This document shows, piece after piece, positions 33,816-45,484 of a DNA stretch of 64,000 nucleotides. Position numbers and translations under genes: made by a program. The stretch is from Anadara kagoshimensis (lineage: Eukaryota > Mollusca > Bivalvia > Arcoida > Arcidae). Below the pieces are notes generated by a model. The model had not been told where the DNA came from. It ran no database searches and saw nothing but the letters and a program-made list of their open reading frames with translations. How positions within the stretch are numbered: position 1 is the first letter of the stretch; each line of letters opens with the position of its first letter. Location: contig CM037866.1 of the NCBI GenBank assembly GCA_021292105.1, positions 6,977,163 to 7,041,162 on the forward strand, in the 5' to 3' direction.

Positions 33816-35794
33816 TGTCAATTATATATATTGTATAAGTGTGTGTGTCTGTGTGACGGTCTGTATATGTAAAATATCTATCTGAGACTGTATTTTAATG
33901 GGCACCTTAGAATAGAGGACACAGCCCTGCTATTCAAAGGGCACCTGTAATCTAAATCAGAGACACAGGGCCCTTCAGAAAACAAGTGTAGCTCACCTGT
34001 CAATTATATATTATATGGAAAATATCTGGTACTGTATTTTAACGGACACCTTAGAATAGAGGACACTAACTTGCTATTTAAAGGGCACCTGTAATCTTAA
34101 TCAAAGAGACACAGGGCTCTTCAGAAAACAAGTGTAGCTCAACTGTCAATAATATATTGTACAAGTGTGTGTGTGCTGGTCGGTATATGTAAAATATCTA
34201 TCTGGAAGTGTATTTTAATGGACACCTTAGAAAAGAGGACACAGACCTATTTAGAGGGAATTCAAAAGACTGTCATATCTATTTGATAATCCGGGCCCTT
34301 CAGAAACCAGTGTAGCTCATCTGTCAATAATATATTGTACAAGTGTGTGTGTGCTGGTCGGTATATGTAAAATATCTTTCTAGATGGACACCTTAGAATA
34401 AAGGACACGACCCTGCTATTCAAAGGGCACCTGTAATCTAAACAGGGCCCTTCAGAAAACAAGTGTAGCTCACCTGTCAATTATTTAATTGTACAAGTAT
34501 GTGTATATGTAAAATATCTTGAAATGTATTTAAATGGACACCTTGGAATAGAGGACACAGCCCTGCTATTCAAAGGGCACCTGTTATCTAAACAGGTCCC
34601 TTCAGAAAACAAGTGTAGCTCACCTGTCAATAATACATATTGTACAGGTATGTGTATATGGAAAATATCTGGTACTGTATTTTAACGGACACCTTAGAAT
34701 AGAGGACACAGCCCTGCTATTCAAAGGGCACCTGTAATCTAAATCAGAGACACAGGGCCCTTCAGAAAACAAGTGTAGCTCATCTGTCAATCATATTTTG
34801 TACAAGTGTGTATGTGTGTGCAGGTTGGTATATGTAAAATACCTATCTGGTCCTGTATGTTTAATGGACACCTTAGAAAAGAGGACACAGACCTGCTATT
34901 CTACAATCAAAGGACTGTCATATCTTTCAGATAAACAGGGTCCTTCAGAAACCAGTGTAGCTCATCTGTCAATAATATATTGTACAAGTGTGTGTGTGCT
35001 GGTTGGTATATGTAAAATATCTTTCTAGATGGACACCTTAGAATAAAGGACACGACCCTGCTTTTCAAAGAGCACCTGTAATCTAAACAGGGCCCTTCAG
35101 AAAACAAGTGTAGCTCACCTGTCAATTATACATATTGTACAGGTATGTGTATATGTAAAATATCTGGGAATGTATTTTAATGGACACCTTAGAATAGAGG
35201 ACATAGACCTGCTATTTAAAGGGCACCTGTAATCTAAACAGGGCCCTTCAGAAAACAAGTGTAGCTCACCTGTCAATTATTTAATTGTACAAGTATGTGT
35301 ATATGTAAACTATCTTGAAATGTATTTAAATGGACACCTTGGAATAGAGGACACAGCCCTGCTATTCAAAGGGCACCTGTTATCTAAACAGGTCCCTTCA
35401 GAAAACAAGTGTAGCTCACCTGTCAATTATACATATTGTACAGGTATGTGTATATGTTAAATATCTGGTCCTGTATGTTTAATGGACACCTTGGAATAGA
35501 GGACACAGCCCTGCTATTCAAAGGGCACCTGTAATCTTATTCAAAGAGACACAGGGGCCTTCAGAATCAGTATAGCACATCTGTCAATTATATATTGTCC
35601 TGTAATCTTATTCAAAGAGACACAGGGGCCTTCAGAATCAGTATAGCGCATCTGTCAATTATATATTGTAAAAGTATGTACACCTTAGAAGTACACAGAC
35701 CTGCTATCTAAAAGGCAGCTGTAATATAAAATCAAAGGAGTGACATAATTATTAGGTAAATAGGGCCTGTCAGAAAGCGGTGTAGCTCACCTGT
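33816..35794. repeat. 150-bp VNTR, expanded allele (about 12 units), copy B
   Basis: Same unit as 7937-8412. The 'tagctca(c/t)ctgtcaat' block recurs at about 33990, 34136, 34315, 34467, 34617, 34779, 34961, 35110, 35266 and 35416. Diverged forms lie at about 35570, 35645 and 35782. Some neighbouring units share the same variants, suggesting multi-unit duplication. Open frames over the array are repeat artefacts. Confidence 0.9.
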
Positions 35795-35839
35795 GTATAC
35801 ACTCTCTTTGAAACTTTTAATCAGAAATATTGGATTGCC

Positions 35840-36033
35840 AGTAGAGTGAAGCAGAGTGGGTGCTGAAGTAAAGATTCTGTTACTTAGATCTAGACAGGCA
35901 GTTTAAAATGGAGGAAACTGGAGTGCCCCAAAAAAATCACAGACCTTCTCACATGGGATCTGCCAACTGAAGCTGTTAAAAGCACTGTCATCAGAAAGCA
36001 CTCATTTTAGATACTAGGCCACTGTGATCCCTC
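35840..36033 (-). mobile_element. SINE family B (GGAGGAAAC body), copy B
   Basis: Counterpart of 8490-8704 with extra small deletions. The block 'atggaggaaactggagtgcc' is intact and the B-box region is deleted. Confidence 0.8.
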
Positions 36034-36427
36034 ATCTATATAGAGAAATGAGATATTTCTAAGGGAGTGTTTTAAATGAACAAATACACATGTTAGTTCT
36101 TTATTCATTGAGAAACAATCAAAAAGAATATCAAACAGCAGAATAGAAAGTCATGAACATGTTTAAATCACCGAAAATCTATTTGTCCTTCCGTCTCTAA
36201 AAAACGTTTTATATACGTAATTACCGATTTTAATAACTTAAAAAAATATGTCGCATGTTAGTTTTAATTTTCAATTGTTACAAAATGTATATATTTTCAT
36301 TATAAAACCGCAGACGGAATAACGAACAGGGGTTTCTTTTGTAATGTTACAGGAATTACGAAAGACGAAAAACTAATTTTGAAATAAAATTAATGACGGA
36401 AAAAACTCGGGTAAATGTTTGCGACTG

Positions 36428-36479
<52 letters not shown>
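36428..36479. repeat. (AT)n microsatellite, copy B
   Basis: About 25 AT units. The copy A allele is far shorter ('tatatatatatg' near 9080). Confidence 0.92.
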
Positions 36480-36481
<2 letters not shown>

Positions 36482-36623
36482 TTATTACTTCTGATTGTAA
36501 TTAACAGATTATTAGTTTGAAAAATCAGTCAATTCTAATTGGGGGCCGTACCAAAATTAAAATTTCACATTTCAATTTTAGAATAACCGATTCATTAAAG
36601 TTGGGTAGTACAGTAAAGTACAG

Positions 36624-36812
36624 ACCTGTCAAAAGTTTAACACTGAGCTGATGGATCGGTGCCAAGTAGGCACCTCATCTTGTTTCTCTTAAACTCTAAG
36701 TTTTGGCCAGCTTTTATCTATCTCTCAGCAGGTTTTTGGCCACGAAGTACCCAAATTTCTACCACTTGATAGCAGTGCTTGGCGATCAACTCTTTTTCAT
36801 TAGCTCACTAGG
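36624..36812. mobile_element. Diverged TIR MITE (CAGACCTGTC family), copy B
   Basis: Left end 'cagacctgtcaaaagtttaa'. The interior aligns loosely with the MITEs at 38424 and 38664. It lacks the hAT-like insertion, so it represents the pre-insertion state of 9220-9868. Confidence 0.6.
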
Positions 36813-36848
36813 GCATAAAACTCCAGTTTTCTCTATCACTTTGATATA

Positions 36849-37027
36849 CAGTCCAACCTGCCTTAAAGGCCATTTCTATATAAGGGCCACCTGCTTCTAA
36901 AGGCCAGTAAAACTGTATCTCAATTGTTCTTTATTCATATTACTTGAACCTGTATATAAGGGTCACCTGCCCATAAAGGCCACTTTTACTGGTTCCCTTG
37001 GATGGCCTTTATTGACAGGTTTGACTG
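36849..37027. mobile_element. TA-flanked MITE (CAGTCcAACCTGcCT family), copy B
   Basis: Counterpart of 9893-10071, with the same termini and TA boundaries. The insertion predates the duplication. Confidence 0.85.
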
Positions 37028-37108
37028 TAAAAGGTTAAATAATCTTGACTAGGACACGTAAAACACCTTCCCAAATAATCAAACCTAAAAATTCGAATAT
37101 ATATTTTA

Positions 37109-37208
37109 GAGTGGAGAAATGGTGTTTTATGCCCTAGTCAAGATTCTTCCACTTATACCAAAGTGGAGGAAACCAGAGTGCCCAACGAAAACTTCCCACC
37201 TTTGGAAA
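37109..37208 (-). mobile_element. SINE family B fragment, copy B
   Basis: Counterpart of 10153-10262, with the same 'gtggaggaaaccagagtgcc' block. Confidence 0.75.
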
Positions 37209-38104
37209 TCAGTGACAAATGTCTACTTTTGAAATGTTCCACCCTTTACAATAAAGTTGAGATTACCTATTATCAGATAGGTAAAATTGTCTTAAAGCAG
37301 CCTTCAAATAATATCAAAATCCATTCTTAAAAAGGTAATTAAAAATCTTCAATTGATTTTAAATAAAATGTGGAACAAAAGAGCACACCTGCGTCTAAAA
37401 ATAGATCTGTTATATAATAATTAGGAACCAGGGTATTTCTACAGGTAGTACCATGGTTCGTTAAGGCTTGAAGGTCTCGTTATAATTATTTTCTAATTAG
37501 GAATACCTGAGCAGGTAGTTAATTATGTCATGGACTAACGAGGATAGGGGTGATAGAGTGTATATATGCTAATTACGCAACCAACATGAACACTGACAGG
37601 TCACATGTAGATGTTAAACCCTGACAATCATCTGAACATTAATTAAAACTTCAATCGCAGATTTCATAAATATAGCAAAACCTCATTGTGATGAACCTAA
37701 TATTGCCACCTCTCTGATAGGAGAAATTTCAGCTCATTCTCTCCAAGTATACTAAGCAGTTCACATTAATTGTGTAAAGTGCCATTTTACCGATCAACTC
37801 TTGACCTACGTTCCAATCCTATTTGGACAGATCCTAGGCAAAAAGGTTTGTCAGTTTCGCTTTTTGTCAGTGGCTTTCTCCGCCATCCCAGAATGGACCT
37901 GCATCTCCAATTTTAAAGAACAGTAAAACACATTTATAATGAAGCCCTAAAGATTCTATTTTTAACTTAGTTATAAAACGGCTTCGTTATATATGTAGAT
38001 TTATATAGAGATATGGTCGGGGACAATATTTGACTTTGTACTATCCATGTATTCAGTTTAAAGCATGTTCGTTATATTCATGTTTTACTGTATGATGCAT
38101 GACA

Positions 38105-38372
38105 TGGCCAGGGTTCGTAACCACAACAAACCCACATGATCTGCCATGCTATACCTTTGAGCTCCTGAGGCAGTTTTATGGGGGACTTCAGTATAAAAAT
38201 ATACTGCATAATATTCAGTAACAGTTTGAACTTTTGGAGACAGACTATAGTTCGTACCCACAACCTCCCACTTTATACGTTTGAGCTCCTGAGGCAGTTT
38301 TATGGGGGAGTTCAGTATATAAAATTATACTGCATAATATCCAGTAACAGTTTGAACTTTTGGCGACAGACA
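38105..38372. repeat. Two-unit tandem repeat (about 137 bp), copy B
   Basis: Counterpart of 11263-11540, with the same two units and 'tgaggcagttttatggggga' in each. Confidence 0.85.
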
Positions 38373-38423
38373 AACTGAAAACTTGCCAGATTCAAAGGTT
38401 AGATGTAATAAATATACACAGCA

Positions 38424-38627
38424 CAGACCTGTCAAAAGTTTAACACTGACCCAACGAAAAGGAGTAACATCTCGGCTGTCAAGTGGCCATGATATCGACA
38501 GCTAGTGACCAAGAGATGAGCAGCAGCTGCAGAAGAAAGTTTCAGAGTTATAGCTCATGGGAGATGAGAAGAGCAACGGATTCGGTACTGAATCATTAGC
38601 TTCAGTGTTAAACTTTAGACAGGCCTG
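38424..38627. mobile_element. TIR MITE (CAGACCTGTC family), first of pair, copy B
   Basis: Counterpart of 11579-11781, with both termini preserved. Confidence 0.87.
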
Positions 38628-38663
38628 TACGATATATACTACAATGTATATTGTAAATTACAT

Positions 38664-38869
38664 CAGGCCTGTCAAAAGTTTAACACTGAGCTAACGAAAA
38701 CCAGGCGAATCTCGGCTGTCAAGTGACTGAGATATTGACAACTAGTGACAGAGAGATAAACAGCTGATGCAGAAAAAAGCTGTCGAGACATAGCTAATAA
38801 GGAGCCCCGAGATGAGGAAGTCGTTCCGTGCAAAATCGACAGCTTAGTGCTAAACTTTGGACAGGTCTG
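38664..38869. mobile_element. TIR MITE (CAGACCTGTC family), second of pair, copy B
   Basis: Counterpart of 11818-12023. The left end reads 'caggcctgtcaaaagtttaa' and the right end has a small duplication ('ctgttctgta'). Confidence 0.85.
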
Positions 38870-39030
38870 TTCTGTACATATACTACAATCAATGTGAATA
38901 ATGGATATCACATTTAATTAAACTTTTGATATAACCCCAGACACCTAAAACCACACCACACAAAATTTCACCCAAATCATCCTATATATCTATAGGTGGA
39001 ATTTGTCAATGAAGATCATAGGCTATAAAA

Positions 39031-39941
39031 AAATTGTCTGTTTTTCATGAACATGAATCAAGAAAGGTAGTACATTTCTAAGATTAAGTGGACAGATTCT
39101 TCCATTTGGTCCACATTAAATTCTTTTGATTTGATCCTAATTGTAACATACTTATATCTAGCATCACCAGTCAAAAGCTATTAACCTTATAACCCTGTAT
39201 AATACAGATACAGAGTGGACAACAGTGTGACTGATGGACAATCTGACTCAAAGGACAGAACAAAAAAAATTATAATTTATACCCTCCACAACTTTTTTGG
39301 CAGGTTGGTGGGAAAGGTAAGGAGGGGTAGGTATAATAATCTTGACTGATGGTAGCATGATTGTGTTGATGTTTGGAAACCAATACCACTGTGATACTGG
39401 CTATAGTGAACACCTCTATGTAAAGACCACCTGTCTATAAAGTTCATAATTTTTACTTAGGTCCAATGGGTGGTGTTTATGTTAAGGTCTTAATGTATTT
39501 CATTTTTTTTCTAATATGGTCAAGTTATTAGAAATTGAAAATCAGAAAACATAAAAAATTAACACCCTTTGGCCTAAATAATTATAAAAAAGAACTTTAT
39601 CAAGATTGATCGTTTTTTACTTAGGGCAAACTGAGGGTATAGATCTATCATCAAAAACAAAATGCGAAAATATTAAATTTGAAAAAAGGACTTAATGTTC
39701 GAGTAATTCAATCTCAATTATCAAGGTTAAGATTTAAGGTGAATGAAAAGAAACTATACAAAATTATAAATTTGAAATATCAAAACTGAAAAACGACTTA
39801 ATCTCTCGTAACTTAATCCACTAATCAAGATTTAGATTAAAAGCAAAAATCCATTTTCAATTAAAAATGATAATGTATATTTTTAAATAACAACAAAATC
39901 AAAGATTTATATCTTAAATGAGACATCATGATAATTGTCCG
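39031..39941. other. Non-duplicated AT-rich sequence
   Basis: Holds one degenerate remnant of the CAGTC MITE (about 39402-39492: 'agaccacctgtctataaag' and 'ggtggtgttta'). Otherwise nothing recognisable. Confidence 0.5.
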
Positions 39942-40279
39942 AGTTAAATAAGTGGAGACCTAGAAGACTCCTTCAACAGTGTATTTTTTGTCTGACCTCG
40001 AAGTGAAATTCTCCCCTCGGAAGACAGAAAACTTTCCCTTTTTTCTGAAATAAGAAGCAAAAATCTTGGTTTTACAGGCAAGCATTATAACCATTTATTC
40101 ACAATCCTGTAGTTAAATAAGTGGAGACCTAGAAGACTCCTTCAACAGTGTATTTTTTGTCTGACCTCGAAGTGAAATTCTCCCCTCGGAAGACAGAAAA
40201 CTTTCCCTTTTTTCTGAAATAAGAAGCAAAAATCTTGGTTTTACAGGCAAGCATTATTACCCTTTATTCACAAACCTGT
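39942..40279. repeat. Tandem duplication, 169-bp unit, nearly exact
   Basis: 39942-40110 and 40111-40279 are identical except for a few bases in the last 25. The unit holds 'gtctgacctcgaagtgaaat' and a 'cttggttttacaggcaag' block resembling a 3' splice site. Neither unit has a long open frame. The high identity means the duplication is recent or an assembly artefact. Confidence 0.93.
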
Positions 40280-40380
40280 CCAAATTACCATTTACGAAAG
40301 ATTTTTATCTGTAGGTGAAAAAGAATCCTTGTTTTTGCAGTAAAGACAGAAAAATCTCTTCTCCAAGCTCTGTTGAACTA

Positions 40381-40613
40381 GTACAGTGGCTCAGTTGGTA
40401 GAGTGCTTGCTTCAAATCTGTGAGGTCGGTGTTTGCACATTGTGCCAAGTGCACTTTAAAGGTCAAAATTTCTTCCACTTCACCTATATCTCCAAATTAC
40501 TGCTTCACCAGAATGCACTGCAAAAGTCTAATGACTGCCACTTTGCCTATATCTGGTGATGTCTCAATATAAGTAGAATATTCTTAACTGGCACCAATAC
40601 AATCAATCAATCT
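40381..40613 (+). mobile_element. SINE family A, internally deleted
   Basis: tRNA-like head with A-box-like 'tggctcagttggtagagtgc', a weak B-box region ('gaggtcggtgtttgcac'), then body and 3' end ('gatgtctcaatataagtaga', 'ttaactggcac') and a CAAT repeat tail. Most of the family A middle is missing or replaced by a degenerate repeat of 'ttcacc..atatct'. Confidence 0.8.
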
Positions 40614-40744
40614 GTGGTATGATATAGCAACTTTACAGAAAAGAACTACCTTCAGCATATACCAAGATACAGGACACAAGAAAAGGACTTGACATATACT
40701 TCAGTTATTTAACATCACAATTGAAACTTTTAGCTATTAATATC

Positions 40745-41410
40745 ACAAAGTACTTTTCATTTTCTAAAGCTGCACTTGCTCATTGGGTGCCTTGCACTTC
40801 TATGTCCATCAATACAAAAAAGTACAAGGCACTCCTAGTTCAAACTCCCACCCCACCGAAAATATTCTGTCACAAGTCTGGTTCAATCTAGTCTTTATAT
40901 AATGGATTAAAAAAAAACAAGATGCACTTTTCAATTTCTAAAGTTGCATTTTCTGACTGGGTGCCTTGCAATTGTATGTCCATTGAAACAAAAACAAAAA
41001 AATAAGTACTAGGCACTCCAGTTCAAACCCCATCCCACCCAAAATGTTCTTGTATAAGTCCAGATCATGTCTTGTAATTATGGATTCCAAAGTTAAAAGT
41101 TATAACGCACTTCTCAATTTCTTAAGTTACACTGTGTCTTACTCAGTGCCCTGCACTTGTATGTCCATTGCCCATTGAAACAAAAAAGTAATAGGCACCG
41201 TCAGTTCAGACCTCACCTAAAATGTTCTTGTATAGGTCAAATAATGGATTAAAAACTGAAGATGCACTTTTAATTTTTTCAGTTGCACTTTTTTACTTGA
41301 TGCTCTCTACTTGTATGTCCACTGTCACCAAAAAAGTACTAGGCACCCCAGTTCAGACCCCATCCCTCATACAGGTCCCTCTCAAGTCCTGTAATACAGG
41401 AACAAAAAAA
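40745..41410. repeat. Degenerate tandem array of about 165 bp, four units
   Basis: Units contain 'tgcacttttcaatttctaaa', 'gggtgccttgcactt', 'tatgtccattgaaacaaaaa', 'taggcactccagttca' and 'aaaatgttcttgtataagtc'. 'tatgtcca' falls at about 40800, 40975, 41159 and 41315. A 107-codon frame over the last unit is an array artefact. Confidence 0.88.
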
Positions 41411-41884
41411 GTTACAACCCAAAAACACATATCAGAAAATAAAAAGTATTACACGGCAATTAAACACGATGAAAATATATCACAGTTCTCGAATTTATTC
41501 CTAAATTTAATAAACATTCTTGTTATATTCTCAAATTACAAATAATTTGTAAATAAATTCCGTAAATGATGTTAAATCAAGAAATATATATAGCAACTTT
41601 CGCATGTCGTCATGCGAAATAAAATCGAAAACTTTCAATTTAAATCGGAGAATGGAAAAAGTATATCTGTAAACAAGTGGGTTATGTACCTTGAACGTCA
41701 TATCAACGTGCGGAGATGGTGTAAAATGTCAGACAGGTTTACGGTCGAATAGAATTCAAAAATCTTAGTTGGAGAAATGTTAGCCTTATTGACATTCTAT
41801 GATGTAATTAGACAATTTTTAAAGTATCATTTTGCGATATAAAGCTTAATTAAAAGCGTTTCGTTTCTTTGAACTTTGTCACCT
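41411..41884. other. AT-rich unique sequence
   Basis: No element or gene recognised; contains a short inverted 'ttcgcatg'/'catgcgaa' at 41599-41617. Confidence 0.5.
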
Positions 41885-42165
41885 TTGATGATGACTCACG
41901 TGGCATGCTAAAGAACCCTCCCAGCACATTGTCCCAAGCACACAGCGCAAGAAAATTCGGCTCATGTGGCATGCTGTAAAACAATCATTGTCCTGAGTGA
42001 ACTGCAAAGGTCAAAATTTGAATCATGGTGTTCTACAGAGGCCTCCCTGTACACTGCGAGCAACTAAAAATGTCAAGATTTCTGCCACTTCACTTATAGA
42101 TGGTGACATCTTGATATAAGTGAAATAATACTGACTGCTGCACAAGACCCCATTCAATCAATATA
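41885..42165 (+). mobile_element. SINE family A 3' half, diverged
   Basis: Body 'cacgtggcatgctaaagaac', a duplicated 'catgtggcatgctgtaaaac' block, then 'tttctgccacttcacttata', 'gacatcttgatataagtgaa' and a CAAT tail. No head. The middle has been locally duplicated. Confidence 0.75.
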
Positions 42166-42224
42166 ATAATCACTCATGTAGCCAGTGGTCTACATTACTG
42201 CCATACTTTAAATGGCTCATTAAG

Positions 42225-42415
42225 TTATTCAATGGTGGAGGAAACCAGAGTACCTATGACAATGGTATCATTAAGTTCTGGATAGACAGTGGTTGGCTAA
42301 GCAGTCACTACCTATTTTCAAGTCTTGGTCAGACCCTGACTCAGGTTCAAACCCAAGACCTGCCACATATGCGGCGAGCACTCTAACAATTCAGCTACGG
42401 TAGCTGTATGGCCAC
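42225..42415 (-). mobile_element. SINE remnant with family B body and family A head
   Basis: On plus: 'atggtggaggaaaccagagt' (family B body), followed by 'cagtcactacctattttcaa', 'tcttggtcagaccctgactc' and 'gcggcgagcactctaacaat' (family A head side). Either recombination or a chimeric source. Confidence 0.7.
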
Positions 42416-42744
42416 CTATTGAGCCCATTCCGTCACACATACAAGATACCTGTTGAAACGAATCTGAGGTTACTCATGACAGAAAAATGTCAAATGGCTT
42501 AATGACAGGGATTTTATTTTTAACACAAAAGCATCATGGCGATTATTTTCATCCTCGGTGACAAATTCATTATACAAAACACATCCCTAATCAACCCTTT
42601 AACAACAAGAACACTAATTTATATCAAACATCTTTGACAGTCATCCGATCATATTAATTGTCGTCTGCTTAATCCTAGTCCTGAAAATGTTTTATGAATT
42701 GACAAATTGAAACATAATCTAAAACATTAGCTACATGAGAAATG

Positions 42745-43200
42745 TTAAACAGGTCTCTGAAATTGAAATGTCAAATTGAATTGTGGTATTGGCATGTCAG
42801 ATGGAATTGTGGGATTGATATGTCAAATGGAATTGTGGGATTGTCATGTGGGTCTAAAACCTGACATATTTAAAATCAATGAAATTTTTTGGATTAAAGT
42901 GTCCAATTTAACTATGGAAAGAAATATGCTAAGAATTGAAATGTAAATTTATGGAATTTTGTTAATAAAATTTCAAAAGGAATTCTGGGATTGAAATCAG
43001 AAATGGAATTCTGGGATTGAAATCAGAAATGGAATTCTGGGATTGAACTTGGAATAGGAATTATGGGATGGAGATCTAAGATGATTGAAAGTTTAAGGGG
43101 AATTTGGGATTGCAATTTCAAATTTGTAATCACAGAGAAACTTTCGTACTGTGGAAGTAACAAATGGAATTCTGGGATTGTAATTTGGGATAACAAAGTG
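42745..43200. repeat. Degenerate minisatellite with GGAATTCTGGGATTGAAAT
   Basis: Units of about 26-30 bases: 'aatggaattgtgggattg' around 42790-42845 and 'ggaattctgggattgaaat' around 42979-43050, with more diverged units to 43190. An unrelated AT-rich spacer separates the two clusters. Confidence 0.85.
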
Positions 43201-44575
43201 GTTTTAAAACATAATGTCTAAAATGCCATAAATGACCGATAACCTTTTGTCCATGGTCAAGCAAATTGGTACAATTCAATTCAATTCCAATTTATATCAA
43301 TTTGTAGAATTTTGCATCAGCTGTTTTATATTGAAAAAATATCTTTAATTCAACAGATGGCTATTTTCGTATTTTGATGAAATGAATTTCTAATAGGATT
43401 AATTAAACTTGAGGTTAAGTTTTATGTATGCATGTAGCCCACTTCATGGAAATAGTTTCAATTTGTATTGTCCAATAAAATTTTATTTTGAATGAAAAAG
43501 CCTAAAAATGATGTTATCAAGTAATTTTGTACATTTCTTTGGAAAAATGTATTTCAAAAATATTACATAGAATTTAATCATAATGAGCCAGTGGTACAAA
43601 TGGAAATTCTACTCATCTGATGGTCACCCATCTGACACCTAACAACATTTAGAATACAAATTCAATTATGATACTTTTAATGTTTTGGTATTTTTAATTT
43701 TCTTTTTTATGTAAAAAAAAATATATATAGGTATTTTTTGAATTTGTTAATTTTCTTTGTAAAATCCATTTTTTATACATTTTTTAAATTCAATTTTGAA
43801 TTTAATATATTCTATTTTAAAATGTTAATTTACTTCGTCTTACATTATTATTTTTTTTTTTTAACATTTTATTCTAAAATTTAATTTTCCACATTAAAAA
43901 TTTCTATACTTAATATCTATTGTAATAATAAATTATAATTTTCTATATGAATGGAGTACCCATCACGGACAGTTATCAAAATTAATGTCTTCCAGATTAG
44001 ATATAAAATTCCGCTAACATCCTTATGACAAAATAGCCATTTTCAAAATAAGTTTGATTTTATCAGATGAAATTGATTTTTAACTATTGATGTTATGTCA
44101 GTGAAAAAACTTGCGCCATATGTCCGCAATAGTTGTACACTTTAAATGTATGACAATGATTTATATCTGGGAATAAAATCTCAAATTTCTTTAGCAATAT
44201 GTCCCATTTTTAGTACCCAATGGCCCTAATTTACCCCTTAGTGTCACCATTTTATGTCCCCCCTAGCTGTGATTTTCTGATGTAACAGTTAAAATCATAA
44301 TGACTTTTTAATGCTTATCCAATTTTACTTTATTGCCTGAATAATCTTGACATTCATGTCTGAATCCATTTTTCATTTCTCTCTATTATACTCTACTTTT
44401 GAAGATGTTGTTGGTATGTCCATGTCACATGGTAGTATGTTGACGTCAGATATAGATAGATTTTGGGTGTATTGGCGTGATAAAGACAATTAAAGTATCA
44501 AATTTTACCGTCTTTAGAATATTATATAAAAAAAACAACTAAATTTAAATACTTAATTTACAATGAAATGTCTAT
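43201..44575. other. AT-rich unique sequence
   Basis: Poly-T and poly-A rich, with no conserved element, gene or RNA recognised. Confidence 0.5.
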
Positions 44576-45360
44576 TTGTATGTTATAAGAAAAGGGAGGA
44601 AATGCCTGAAAAAATTTACTTGTCTCACAGAGTGTTCTGGCTCGGTATCAGTATCGAACATGGCCATCCTGTGTGAAAAACGAGAATTTCTACTTCAAGA
44701 TTATGAGATCCGGACCAAAAATCTGGCAGTAAATCCCTCTATTATACCTATTACATACAACATAACAATACCATGACTAGCTCAGTCCTGATACAGGTAA
44801 CAGGAAAGGGGTAACAATGTACTGGTGAAACTTGAACTCGAACCCAAAACCGTTCAAATACTAGCTAGACGCTCTCTACCAAATTAACAAATTGGCCACA
44901 AGTTCGGCAAGTTACATTCCTTCCTTTGTTTTCTCACCATCTCTGAAACAATTGCCTTGATATAAAAGAATCTTGGTTTGAGCATAAAACTCCATAACCC
45001 CAGAGCGGACAATCTAAATGTAGGTAAAAGAATATTGTCCCTGGCTAAAACATCATTGCCCTATTCCATTCTTATTACTATACATAGAACCAACAGCCCA
45101 AAGTGTAACAACCGACTAAAACATGTTCCAACAGCGAAAGAGAAAAACAAAACATTTTGAGGATGTTGATCTAATCAGTGGGAACTCTTTTGTCATGGAG
45201 GTGTTAACAGGTTTATTTTCAAACACTGAAAAGGTATCCAGAACTTGTAATAAACTCGATCATTATCAAGCAGACACCTGCTTTTGCATGGAAAAACATT
45301 TCTCCCTAGAGAAAACAGGTAAGAAAAAGAAAAAGGAAAAAATAGACAAGAAACATTGAT
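44576..45360 (+). other. Weakly exon-like patch, not called as a gene
   Basis: Three plus-strand open frames succeed one another (44576-44776, 44978-45160, 45123-45359), with a plausible 3' splice site ('ttgtctcacag' at about 44630) and 5' splice site ('aaaacaggtaaga' at about 45314). Composition is less AT-rich than the neighbours. The encoded peptides match nothing I know, and a degenerate minus-strand tRNA-like piece (44813-44895) lies inside. Most likely non-coding. Confidence 0.2.
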
Positions 45361-45484
45361 GTTTAAAAAAAAGGTTGAATCTCCTAGCAAGTTGTATTGA
45401 GAATCGTATTTTATCTGTTTGATGATATAAATACGATGTCTTATGATATCGGTGTGATCCTGCCAATTTCGCCAGCGGGAGATA

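Larger units (their letters stand above)
26532..39030 (+). repeat. Large direct duplication, copy B
   Basis: This is the second copy of the sequence at 1-12181, in the same orientation and about 26.5 kb downstream. It is slightly longer because a 150-bp VNTR is expanded (about 12 units rather than about 3) and a 293-bp SINE is inserted at 33123. It lacks the hAT-like MITE and the foldback seen in copy A. Sequence left of 26532 has no counterpart inside the window because copy A begins at base 1. To the right, similarity stops at about 39030. Confidence 0.93.

Noticed and set aside
34262-35125. Open frames in the VNTR with repeated MTGELHLFSEGPCLDYRC
   Set aside because: Array artefact; frames are not kept across units or in copy A.
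33121-35800. CRISPR array at the 150-bp repeats
   Set aside because: The repeats have no unique spacers of regular length and the DNA is eukaryotic; this is a VNTR.
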